DNA of 64,000 nucleotides from Caballeronia zhejiangensis (GTDB taxonomy: Bacteria > Pseudomonadota > Gammaproteobacteria > Burkholderiales > Burkholderiaceae): contig NZ_JFHD01000004.1 in NCBI RefSeq assembly GCF_000698575.1, forward strand, positions 124,001 through 188,000, given 5' to 3'. Both the position numbers and the translations under genes were made by a program. Shown piece by piece: positions 56,001 to 64,000 of the stretch (positions within the stretch are counted from its first letter, which is position 1; each line of letters opens with the position of its first letter). The notes below the pieces were generated by a model. That model was not told the DNA's origin and searched no databases. It saw only the letters and a list, made by a program, of their open reading frames with translations.

Positions 56001-59000
56001 TTGCCGGACTGTGGGCTGAACTGCTGGGAATCGAACGTGTCGGTCGGCATGACAATTTTTTCGCGCTCGGCGGCCACTCGCTGCTCGCGGTGACGCTGAT
56101 CGAGCGCTTGCGGCGCATCGGGTTGCAAGCGAGCGTGCGAGATCTCTTCGCGACGCCCGTGCTCAGCGCATTCGCCGATGCCATCGATTACGCCGCGCCG
56201 AAGTCCGACATTGTCGTGCCGCCCAATGTCATCACGCCCGCGAACAGCGCCATCACGCCGGACATGCTGCCGCTCATCTCGCTGACGCAGACGGATATCG
56301 ATCGCATCGCCGATCAAATGCCTGGCGGAATCTCTAACGTTCAGGATATCTATGCACTCGCGCCGCTTCAGGAAGGCATCCTGTTTCATCACATGCTCAC
56401 GACGGAAGGCGATCCGTATCTGCAAACCGCGCGCCTCGCGTTCGACAGCCGCGCCCGTCTCGATGCATGGGTCGATGCGTTGCAACACGTCGTCGCGCGG
56501 CATGACATTCTGCGCACTGCGTTCGTTCACGAAGGCGTGACGACGGCGGCGCAAGTCGTCCTGCGTCATGCGCCCGTGACGATCGTCGAGGTCGACGATC
56601 TGACGCATCATTTCGATGCGCGCACGCAGCGCCTCGATCTCGCTCGCGCGCCCCTGATGCAGATTGCAATCGCACGCGACGCGAGCGGGGATCGCTGGCT
56701 GATGCAATTGAACTGGCATCATCTGATCGGCGATCATGCGACGCTCGAGGTCATGCATGCGGAAATCGGCGCGATTCTCGAGGGCCGCGCGCACGCGTTG
56801 GGCGCGGCGCAACCATTCCGCGACCTTGTCGCGCAGGCCCGGCTCGGGGCGAACCATGACGCGCAGGAAGCCTTTTTCCGCGACATGCTCGCCGATGTCA
56901 GCGAGCCCACGTTGCCGTTCGGCTTGACCGATGTGCATCACGACGGCTCGGCCGTCGCCGAAGCGCAGATCACGCTGCCCGCCGAACTCGATGCGCGTCT
57001 GCGCGCGCAGGCCCGGCATATCGGCGTCAGTCTCGCGAGTCTCTGTCATCTCGCGTGGGCGCGCGTGTTGAACGCGGGCAGCGCACTGGATTCCGATGGG
57101 TGCGTGGTATTCGGCACCGTGTTGCTCGGACGCATGCAGGCGGGCGTCGACCAGGCGCTCGGGCTCGTAATCAACACCTTGCCGGTTCGCTTCGACATCG
57201 ACGACGCTTCCGTCGCTGACAGCGCGCGTCTTGCGCATGACCGTCTCGCCGCGCTGCTGCAGCATCAGCATGCCCCGCTCGCGCTCGCTCAACGATGCAG
57301 CGGCGTCGCCGCGCCCGCGCCGCTCTTCAATGCGCTGCTCAACTATCGTCATAATCGCGCATCCGACGACCGGCACACCCACGGCATCGAACTGCTCGGC
57401 GCCGAAGAGCGCACCAATTATCCGCTGACGTTGTGCGTCGATGACAACGGCGATAGTCTCGGTCTCATCGCGCAGACCGTTGCGCCGCTGTCGCCCGCAC
57501 AGCTCTGTGGATATATGGCGCAGGCTTTGTCGAGCCTTGCGCACGCACTCGAAGAAGCGCCGCAAACGCCAGTGAATCAGCTCGACGTCGTGCCGCCCGA
57601 CACGTATGAGCTGCTGGTGAAGACATGGAACGACACGGCTTCGTATCCATCGGACATGTGCATTCACCAGCTTTTCGAGCAACAGGCCAGGCGCGTGCCC
57701 GACGCGGTCGCGCTCGTCTTCCAAGATCAATCCATGACCTATGCGAAGCTCAATGCGCGAGCGAACCGGCTCGCGCATCGTCTGATCGCGCTGGGCGTGG
57801 GGCCGGAAGATCGCGTCGCGTTACGTGTGGAGCGTGGCATCGGCATGATGGTCGCGTTGCTCGCGATCCTCAAGTCCGGTGGCGCTTATGTGCCGCTCGA
57901 TCCCGCTTATTCGGGCGAGCGCCTGAGCCACATTCTCAGCGACTCGACGCCGCGCCTGTTGCTCGCCGACGCCCCCGGCCGCGCGGCGCTCGGCGATACG
58001 GGCGAGCTTACCGTGATCGATCCCGATGCATTGCTCGACGACGACATCTCGCAAGACGATCCGGTCACGGCCGTCGCTCCGTCGCATCTCGCATACGTGA
58101 TCTACACGTCCGGTTCTACCGGCAAGCCCAAGGGTGTGATGATCGAGCACGCGCAGATCGTTCGCCTCTTCGATGCGACGCACGACTGGTTCAATTTCGA
58201 TGAACGCGACGTATGGTGCCTGTTCCACTCGTTCGCCTTCGACTTCTCGGTCTGGGAAATGTGGGGCGCGCTGCGTTATGGCGGCAAGCTCGTGATCGTG
58301 CCGCAACAGCTTGCGCGCTTCGCGCCCGACTTTCTTCGACTGCTTCAGCGGGAACGCGTGACCGTACTGAATCAGACACCGAGCGCGTTTCGCGCATTGA
58401 TTCAGGCGCAGGAGACGAACGATGCGCCCACCGCGTTGCGCTATGTGATATTCGGCGGCGAGGCGTTGAATCCTTCGATGCTGGAGCCGTGGTACGCGCG
58501 TCATCCGGATCGGCATCCGCGCCTCGTCAACATGTACGGCATCACCGAGACGACCGTGCATGTGACTTATCGACCGCTCGATCGCGAAGACTGCGCGGAC
58601 AGCCACAGCCCGATCGGCGTGCGCATTCCTGACCTCACGATCTATCTGCTCGATGCGCAACAGCGGCTCGCGCCTGTCGGTGCGGTCGGCGAGTTGTATG
58701 TCGGCGGCGCGGGCGTGGCGCGCGGCTATCTCAATCGGCCCGAGCTGACCGCGGAGCGTTTCATCGACGATCCCTTCGTTCCGGGCGCGCGGCTCTATCG
58801 CACGGGCGATCTCGGACGGTATCGTCCCGATGGCAGTCTGGAGTTTTTCGGGCGCAACGATCATCAGGTCAAGGTTCGAGGCTTTCGTATCGAGTTGGGA
58901 GAGATCGAAGCGCAGATCGCCAGTCATCCGGCGGTGCGCGAAGCCGTCGTCATCGCGCGCGCACGCGATGAAGCGACGCAGGATCAGCAACTCATCGCCT

Positions 59001-62000
59001 ATATCACCGGCGTTTCCGACATCGACACGAGCGACCTTCGCGAGCATCTCGGTTCGCGTCTGCCGGATTACATGGTGCCGTCCGCGTTCGTGACGCTCGA
59101 TGCCTTGCCGCTTACGACGAACGGCAAGCTGGATCGACGCGCGCTGCCTGATCCGCAATGGCAGAACCTCGCCGTGTATGTCGCGCCGCGGACATCGCTC
59201 GAGACATCGCTTGCCGAGTGCTTTGCCAGCGTGCTCGGCCTCGAACGCGTGAGCATCTTCGATGACTTCTTTGCGCTTGGCGGGCACTCGCTGCTCGCCA
59301 CGCAACTCGTCTCGCGACTGCGCGAAGCCCTGTCGATCGAATTGTCCTTGCGCACGCTGTTCGATGCGCCGAGCGTCGCCGCGCTCGCCGACGCGTTGGA
59401 GGACACGGCTCATCGCGCCGGGGCGCGCCCGCCGTTGCAAGCGTTGCCGCGTCCCGCGCAAGTGCCGCTGTCGTTCGCACAGGAACGCTTGTGGTTCCTC
59501 GATCAACTCGATCCGGGACAATCGACGTACAACATACCCGTCGCCGTGCGCCTTTTCGGCTCGCTCGATGTTCACGCATTCGAAACCGCGTTGAACGCGC
59601 TCGTGGCACGTCACGAGAGCCTTCGCACATCGTTCGTGGAGCACAACGGCCAAGCGATGCAATGCATAGCGCCCAGTCTGAAGATCGCGCTGCCGATCAT
59701 CGAACTCGATGAACGCGTCGCCGATGAGCAAAGCGCCGAGGTTCACCGTCTCGCGCAGATCGAAGCCTCGCGCGCCTTCGATCTTCAACATGGACCGCTG
59801 CTTCGCGCGCGATTGCTGCGGTTGTCATCCGCTGAACATGTCCTGTTGTTCACGATGCATCACATCGTCTCGGACGGCTGGTCTATCGGCGTGCTCGTTC
59901 GCGAACTCGGCGCATGCTATACGGCTGCCGTGCGCAAGGAGCCGGTTGCGCTTCCGCCCTTGCCCGTGCAGTACGCCGACTTCACGATTTGGCAGCGTGC
60001 CTGGCTCGCCGATGCGGAACTGGAACGCCAGACGCAATACTGGCGCGGTCGTCTTGCCGATCTCGCGCCGCTGGACTTGCCTCTCGACCGTCCACGCCCC
60101 GCACAGATCAGCGGACGCGGCGCGACCTTGCCTTTCGCGCTCGGCCCCGCGCTGTGCGAACGGCTGTATGCGTTCGCGCAGCGGGAAGGCGTCACGCCTT
60201 TCATGCTGCTACTCGCCGTGTTCCAGACGCTGCTTGCGCGCCTTTCCGGACAGAACGATGTCGCCGTCGGCTCGCCCATCGCCAATCGCACGCATGCACA
60301 GATCGAGCCACTCATCGGCCTCTTCGTCAATACGCTCGTGCTGCGCGCCGATCTTTCGGGATCGCCGTCGTTGCGTACGTTGCTCACGCAAGTCCGCGAA
60401 ACGACGCTCGCTGCTTACGCGCATCAGGATTTGCCGTTCGAAAAGCTCGTCGAAGCACTCGCGCCGGTTCGGGACACTAGCCGCCCCGCGTTGTTTCAGG
60501 TGATGTTCGTGTTACAGAACGCGCCGCTCGAACCACTCGCGCTGCCCGGCCTCACGCTGGAACCGCTGCCACCGGCCGAAGCCGGCGCCAAGTTCGATCT
60601 CACGTTGGACCTGACTCATACGCAAGACCATCTGACCGGCAGCCTGAACTACGCCACCGACCTCTTCGATGAACGCACCATCGCGCGCTTCGGCGAGCGC
60701 TTCGCGCGCTTGCTCGAACAGGCGCTCGATCAGCCCGATGCGCCGCTCTTTGCGCTCGACATCGTGCTGCCCGAGGAGCACGCGCTCCTCGAACGATGGA
60801 ATGACACGACAACGGCTTATCGCGACGATGTTTGCATTCAGCAACTCTTCGAAGAGCAAGTCCGGCGCACGCCGGATGCCCTCGCGCTCATCTTCGCGGA
60901 CCAGTCGCTCACGTACACGCAGCTCGATGCGCGCGCGAACCTGCTTGCGCATCGGCTGATCGCGCTCGGCGTGCAAGCGGAAGATCGCGTCGCGTTCTGC
61001 ATGGAACGCGGCATCGGAGGAATCGTCGCGTTGATGGCGATACTGAAGGCAGGCGGCGCGTACGTGCCGCTCGATCCCGCTTATCCGGGCGAACGCCTGA
61101 CGCATATCCTCACCGATGCGATGCCTCGTCTGCTCATTGCCGATGCCGCCGGTCGCGAAGCATTGGGCGACACGGGTTCGCTCACTGTCATCGATCCGCA
61201 AGCAGCGCTCGACGACGCGTATCCGCAGGATGATCCGCACCCGAACGTCAGGCCGAGCAACCTTGCTTATGTGATCTATACATCGGGTTCGACCGGCAAG
61301 CCCAAAGGCGTGGCGATCGAGCACGGAACGCTCGTCGCGTCCACCTTCGCGCGGCACCGGTTCTATGAGCGCGCACCGAACGAACGCTTCCTGCTGCTGT
61401 CGTCGCTCGCGTTCGACAGCTCCGTCGCAGGCCTCTTCGGCACACTCACGAACGGAGGCTGTCTTGCGCTCGTCGATCTCGATACCGCGCGAGACCCGGA
61501 CGCGATCATCGAACTGGTGCGGCACCGCGACATCACGCGTGTGTTGTGCGTGCCGTCGCTCGGTCAGGCCATTCTCGACAGTATGTCGTCGAGCGATGAT
61601 CATAAGCTTCGCGAGATCATCGTAGCGGGCGAAGCGTGCCCGCCCGGACTCGCGAAGCAAAGCTCCACGCTGCCTCGACCGGTCGCCCTCTACAACGAAT
61701 ACGGTCCGACGGAAGCGACGGTTTGGGCGACCGCGTATCGGTGCCTGCCGGAAGAGTCGAACCCGGTGCCGATCGGCGGTCCCATCGCGAACACGCGCAT
61801 CTATCTGCTCGACGCCGAGCGCCGCCTGATGCCTATCGGCGCCGTGGGCGAACTCTATGTCGGCGGCGCGGGTGTCGGACGCGGCTATCTGAACCGTCCC
61901 GAACTCACCGCTGAGCGCTTCCTCGACGATCCCTTCGTACCGGGCGGGCGCATGTATCGCACCGGCGACATCGCACGCTATCGCGCCGATGGCAACATCG

Positions 62001-64000
62001 AATTTCTCGGACGCAACGATCATCAAGTCAAGATTCGCGGTTTCCGTATCGAACTCGGCGAGATCGAGGCGCAGATCGCGAGTCATCCGTCGGTGCGGGA
62101 GGCTGTCGTCATCGCGCGCGCGCGGCATGAAGCGACGCAGGATCAGCAACTCATCGCGTACGTCACCGGTACGGACGAGATCGACGCGGGCATGTTGCGC
62201 GAACATCTTGCATCGGGCTTACCCGATTACATGGTGCCCTCGGCGTTCGTGGTGCTCGATGCCTTGCCGCTGACGCCCAACGGCAAGCTCGATCGTCGCG
62301 CATTGCCCGATCCGCAGTGGCAGGATCAGGCCACATATGTCGCGCCGCGCACATCGCTGGAAGAAACCCTCGCGCAATGCTTTGCCAGTGTGCTCGGCCT
62401 TCAACGTGTCGCCGTGTTCGATAACTTCTTCTCGCTGGGCGGTCATTCGCTGCTGGCCACGCAACTCGTTTCGCGCGTGCGCCAAGCGCTCTCCATCGAC
62501 TTGCCGCTGCGTGCCTTGTTCGATGCGCCGAGCGTTGCAGCGCTTGCCGAAGTGCTTGCGCTCGATGAGTCACGTCGCGTCGCGAGCGCCTTGCCGCCTC
62601 TGCAAGCACGCGAGCGACCCGCTCATCTGCCGCTTTCCTTCGCGCAGGAACGTATGTGGTTCCTCGAACAACTGGATCCCGGACAATCCGCGTATAACAT
62701 TCCAGTCGCGGTGCGTCTGAACGGATCGCTCGATGTGCCGTCATTCGAGACCGCGCTGAACGCGCTCGTGGAGCGTCACGAGAGCTTGCGAACCACGTTC
62801 GCGCAATACGACGGACAGGCCGTGCAATGCATCGCGCCGCACTTGCACATCGCGCTGCCGGTCATCGCGCTCGATGCGCTTGCATCTGATGCGCAAGCCG
62901 CCGAACTGCGTCGACTCGCGCAGGACGAAGCCACGCGGGCATTCGATCTTCAGCGCGGTCCGTTGCTGCGCGCACTCCTGCTGCGCGTTGCACAAGACGA
63001 ACATGTGCTGCTGTTCACGATGCATCATATCGTCTCGGATGGCTGGTCGACGGGCGTGCTCGTGCGTGAACTCGGTGCGGGCTATGCGGCTGCGTTACGC
63101 AATGAGCCTGTTTCACTGCCGCCGCTGGCCGTGCAATACGCCGACTTCACCTTGTGGCAGCGCGATTGGCTGGCGGGTGCAGAACTCGACCGTCAGACGC
63201 AATACTGGCGCAATCAGCTCGCCGAACTCGCACCGCTGAACCTGCCCGCCGATCGCCCACGTCCATCGCAAATGAGCGGACGCGGTGCGAGTGTGCCATT
63301 CGCGGTAGGTGCCGCGTTATGCGAACGGATCGACGCGCTTGCGAATCGGGAGGGCGTCACGCCGTTCATGCTGCTGCTCGCCGTGTTCCAGACGCTGCTC
63401 GCGCGACTGTCCGGTCAAAACGACATCGCCATAGGGTCGCCGATCGCAAACCGCACGCATGCGCAGACGGAACCGCTCATCGGCCTGTTCGTCAACACGC
63501 TCGTCTTGCGCGCCGATCTTTCGGGATCGCCGTCGCTGCGTGACCTGCTCGCGCAAGTGCGTGAGACCACGCTCGCCGCTTACGCCCATCAGGACTTGCC
63601 GTTCGAGAAGCTCGTCGAAGCGCTCGCGCCGGTTCGCGACACCAGCCGCACGGCGTTGTTCCAGGTCATGTTCGTCCTTCAGAACGCGCCGATGGAGCCG
63701 CTCGCGCTGCCCGGCCTGACGCTGGAAGTGATGCGCCCCGCCGATGCCGGCGCGAAGTTCGATCTCACGCTGAATCTGACGCATACACAAGATCGATTCC
63801 AAGGCACGCTCGCTTATGCGACCGACCTGTTCGATGAACAGACGATCGTGCGCATGGGCGAACGCTTCACGCGTCTGCTCGAACAGGCGCTCGATCAACC
63901 GGATGCGCCCTTGCACGCGTTCGAACTGGTGCTGCCTGACGAGCATGCGCTGCTCGAACGATGGAACGACACGGCCGAGGCGCATCCCGAAGATGCATGC
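53072..64000 (+). CDS. Nonribosomal peptide synthetase (3' end beyond window)
   Basis: At least 3,643 residues, no stop before the window end. Order of domains: C1 (HHVAFDG at 135-141; resembles the EntF-type condensation domain), A1 (YTSGSTGK at 610-617), T1 (Ser 1003 in GGHSLL), C2 (HHLIGDH at 1216-1222), A2 (1678), T2 (Ser 2073), C3 (HHIVSDG at 2263), A3 (2736), T3 (Ser 3126), C4 (HHIVSDG at 3318), then the start of A4. Pocket residues give DAQDLGVVDK for A1 (Gln) and DFWNIGMVHK for A2 (Thr); A3 gives DSALIAEVWK, not assigned. No epimerase or thioesterase domain is visible. The first module starts with a C domain, so the peptide may be acylated or continue from another protein. The ATG at 53072 is chosen by homology; an ATG at 53009 is also in frame. 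Confidence 0.95.
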   Translation, partial: MHGFPITPAQSGIFFRQQLDLRDPRFNLAQLTEIIGPLDVDALQAALRQTIDEAEGMRVRLSVTDGLPRQIVPDEPLHFTLRVVDVSDAPDPLEAIDRAVQIALATAFDLGHWPLFDGQLFQASPTRFFFFQRIHHVAFDGFSFLLFTQRLAAIYSALIQGDDPAPSGWARLADLLDNDAAYRASSAFENDRQFWHEYMAGCPEPVILSACMAPEPMPAEAYSQASARIRLSPDTTALMRDMAERNGTTWPQIMTAVMAAYVARLSGQPEVVLGLPVAARVGRLARSVPGMLSNALPLRAIVDERTTIVDLLDAVSRQSRRVLRHQRYRVKDIRRDVGRIEADRPLFGPTVNIMPEYSRALNFAGCIIGSNRSFYGTPDDLALIVHDQGDELGIELMFDGNPLLYTPESVEAHARRFTRLLEQVLDRPDAPLHTLQLVLPERQALLERWNDTTAPYSEHECIHRLLEQQARLTPDAVALVCDGASLTFAQLNARANRLAHRLIALGVRPEGRVALCMERGIGAIVALFGILKSGGAYIPLDPAYPGERLSYILGDASPRLLVADAAGRHALGDIGVLTVLDPDASLDDALPKDDPHVPALASHHLAYVIYTSGSTGKPKGVMVEHRHVMNLHHALQSTVFAHCAPHAGVTLNASIAFDASVQNLTALLSGHRLVIVPADVRTDAMALVDFLDTSGIDVFDCTPTQLESLFSAGLLERRQAPLTVLVGGEPLTPQTWSRLARAQGIRAFNVYGPTECTVDATFAEITHEQARPVIGKPLANTRTYVLDARRRTVPPGAVGELYIGGAGVARGYLNRPELTAERFLDDPFVPGARMYRTGDLARFHLDGNIEFLGRNDLQIKIRGFRIEPGEIETQIASHPAVRDAVVIARSRTPGSQDQQLIAYVTARDEFGIDASDLREHLSTRLPDYMTPAAFVALDALPLTPSGKLDRRALPDPQADAFALRPFEAPQGRTESALAGLWAELLGIERVGRHDNFFALGGHSLLAVTLIERLRRIGLQASVRDLFATPVLSAFADAIDYAAPKSDIVVPPNVITPANSAITPDMLPLISLTQTDIDRIADQMPGGISNVQDIYALAPLQEGILFHHMLTTEGDPYLQTARLAFDSRARLDAWVDALQHVVARHDILRTAFVHEGVTTAAQVVLRHAPVTIVEVDDLTHHFDARTQRLDLARAPLMQIAIARDASGDRWLMQLNWHHLIGDHATLEVMHAEIGAILEGRAHALGAAQPFRDLVAQARLGANHDAQEAFFRDMLADVSEPTLPFGLTDVHHDGSAVAEAQITLPAELDARLRAQARHIGVSLASLCHLAWARVLNAGSALDSDGCVVFGTVLLGRMQAGVDQALGLVINTLPVRFDIDDASVADSARLAHDRLAALLQHQHAPLALAQRCSGVAAPAPLFNALLNYRHNRASDDRHTHGIELLGAEERTNYPLTLCVDDNGDSLGLIAQTVAPLSPAQLCGYMAQALSSLAHALEEAPQTPVNQLDVVPPDTYELLVKTWNDTASYPSDMCIHQLFEQQARRVPDAVALVFQDQSMTYAKLNARANRLAHRLIALGVGPEDRVALRVERGIGMMVALLAILKSGGAYVPLDPAYSGERLSHILSDSTPRLLLADAPGRAALGDTGELTVIDPDALLDDDISQDDPVTAVAPSHLAYVIYTSGSTGKPKGVMIEHAQIVRLFDATHDWFNFDERDVWCLFHSFAFDFSVWEMWGALRYGGKLVIVPQQLARFAPDFLRLLQRERVTVLNQTPSAFRALIQAQETNDAPTALRYVIFGGEALNPSMLEPWYARHPDRHPRLVNMYGITETTVHVTYRPLDREDCADSHSPIGVRIPDLTIYLLDAQQRLAPVGAVGELYVGGAGVARGYLNRPELTAERFIDDPFVPGARLYRTGDLGRYRPDGSLEFFGRNDHQVKVRGFRIELGEIEAQIASHPAVREAVVIARARDEATQDQQLIAYITGVSDIDTSDLREHLGSRLPDYMVPSAFVTLDALPLTTNGKLDRRALPDPQWQNLAVYVAPRTSLETSLAECFASVLGLERVSIFDDFFALGGHSLLATQLVSRLREALSIELSLRTLFDAPSVAALADALEDTAHRAGARPPLQALPRPAQVPLSFAQERLWFLDQLDPGQSTYNIPVAVRLFGSLDVHAFETALNALVARHESLRTSFVEHNGQAMQCIAPSLKIALPIIELDERVADEQSAEVHRLAQIEASRAFDLQHGPLLRARLLRLSSAEHVLLFTMHHIVSDGWSIGVLVRELGACYTAAVRKEPVALPPLPVQYADFTIWQRAWLADAELERQTQYWRGRLADLAPLDLPLDRPRPAQISGRGATLPFALGPALCERLYAFAQREGVTPFMLLLAVFQTLLARLSGQNDVAVGSPIANRTHAQIEPLIGLFVNTLVLRADLSGSPSLRTLLTQVRETTLAAYAHQDLPFEKLVEALAPVRDTSRPALFQVMFVLQNAPLEPLALPGLTLEPLPPAEAGAKFDLTLDLTHTQDHLTGSLNYATDLFDERTIARFGERFARLLEQALDQPDAPLFALDIVLPEEHALLERWNDTTTAYRDDVCIQQLFEEQVRRTPDALALIFADQSLTYTQLDARANLLAHRLIALGVQAEDRVAFCMERGIGGIVALMAILKAGGAYVPLDPAYPGERLTHILTDAMPRLLIADAAGREALGDTGSLTVIDPQAALDDAYPQDDPHPNVRPSNLAYVIYTSGSTGKPKGVAIEHGTLVASTFARHRFYERAPNERFLLLSSLAFDSSVAGLFGTLTNGGCLALVDLDTARDPDAIIELVRHRDITRVLCVPSLGQAILDSMSSSDDHKLREIIVAGEACPPGLAKQSSTLPRPVALYNEYGPTEATVWATAYRCLPEESNPVPIGGPIANTRIYLLDAERRLMPIGAVGELYVGGAGVGRGYLNRPELTAERFLDDPFVPGGRMYRTGDIARYRADGNIEFLGRNDHQVKIRGFRIELGEIEAQIASHPSVREAVVIARARHEATQDQQLIAYVTGTDEIDAGMLREHLASGLPDYMVPSAFVVLDALPLTPNGKLDRRALPDPQWQDQATYVAPRTSLEETLAQCFASVLGLQRVAVFDNFFSLGGHSLLATQLVSRVRQALSIDLPLRALFDAPSVAALAEVLALDESRRVASALPPLQARERPAHLPLSFAQERMWFLEQLDPGQSAYNIPVAVRLNGSLDVPSFETALNALVERHESLRTTFAQYDGQAVQCIAPHLHIALPVIALDALASDAQAAELRRLAQDEATRAFDLQRGPLLRALLLRVAQDEHVLLFTMHHIVSDGWSTGVLVRELGAGYAAALRNEPVSLPPLAVQYADFTLWQRDWLAGAELDRQTQYWRNQLAELAPLNLPADRPRPSQMSGRGASVPFAVGAALCERIDALANREGVTPFMLLLAVFQTLLARLSGQNDIAIGSPIANRTHAQTEPLIGLFVNTLVLRADLSGSPSLRDLLAQVRETTLAAYAHQDLPFEKLVEALAPVRDTSRTALFQVMFVLQNAPMEPLALPGLTLEVMRPADAGAKFDLTLNLTHTQDRFQGTLAYATDLFDEQTIVRMGERFTRLLEQALDQPDAPLHAFELVLPDEHALLERWNDTAEAHPEDAC

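Noticed and set aside
54386..57778. 1,130-codon open frame on the minus strand
   Set aside because: It lies antisense to the NRPS and arises from high GC at third codon positions. The plus-strand frame has clear NRPS motifs, and the minus frame is Arg/His-rich with no recognisable family.
57821..62206. Two more long minus-strand frames (656 and 564 codons)
   Set aside because: Antisense shadows of the repeated NRPS modules; they resemble each other only because the modules do.
1..64000. CRISPR array, rRNA or tRNA genes
   Set aside because: No regularly spaced direct repeats and no cloverleaf or rRNA-like sequence were noticed on reading, though a covariance search was not possible.

Overview
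This 64 kb window is high-GC DNA that looks like Burkholderiaceae, most likely Burkholderia, Paraburkholderia or Caballeronia. The evidence is codon bias, small families such as DUF3460 and a DUF3005-like protein, a Burkholderia-type porin, and a complete oph-type phthalate pathway. Gene density is normal at both ends. Between about 34.6 and 44 kb there is a decayed accessory stretch full of truncated genes and IS remains.

Layout. 0-2 kb: the C-terminal end of a chemoreceptor, a CheY, and two small divergent hypothetical genes. 2-9 kb: a phthalate catabolic cluster. It holds a MarR regulator (minus strand), a transporter, a dioxygenase reductase, a Rieske oxygenase, a dihydrodiol dehydrogenase and 4,5-dihydroxyphthalate decarboxylase, which together convert phthalate to protocatechuate. 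The same palindrome (ATTAGATATC, then GAAT or TAAT) lies before the transporter and before the reductase. 9-17 kb: an MBL hydrolase, a PEBP-like secreted protein, a flavin-binding stress protein, a remnant of a quinone oxidoreductase, an SDR-DoxX fusion with a DUF2269 partner, several small genes, and a thioredoxin-reductase-like enzyme. 17-21 kb: a HigA-type regulator, a KaiC-like double ATPase and a hybrid histidine kinase form a tight signalling operon. 21.6-25.3 kb: an operon of three predicted lipoproteins, namely two LssY_C-like paralogues and an alpha/beta hydrolase.

25.7-34.4 kb (minus strand): a small alpha/beta hydrolase, then a polar amino-acid ABC transporter operon that continues into an M20 amidohydrolase, a DUF1989 protein, an XRE-cupin regulator and an agmatinase-family ureohydrolase. 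This looks like uptake and breakdown of a guanidino or ureido compound. An intact 913-bp IS5-family element with a TAA target duplication has split this operon and replaced the C-terminus of the ATPase. 34.8-44 kb: remnants of sucA, an ISNCY-like transposase, an AtzH-like gene, two 5'-truncated N-formylglutamate deformylases, an OprM-type protein, an MFS transporter and possibly a carboxylesterase. These are interspersed with an intact porin, a LysR regulator and an NAD-dependent epimerase. 44.1-50.8 kb (minus strand): a sugar ABC transporter operon with two paralogous binding proteins at its ends, an SMP-30 lactonase, and a GntR/LacI-type palindrome upstream.

50.8-64 kb: a decayed flavin monooxygenase, then the start of a nonribosomal peptide locus with an MbtH protein, a cupin/JmjC-like putative oxygenase, and a giant NRPS that runs off the window. 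The visible part reads C-A-T-C-A-T-C-A-T-C-(A). From the binding-pocket residues the first two adenylation domains are predicted to load Gln and Thr; the third has a code I cannot assign.
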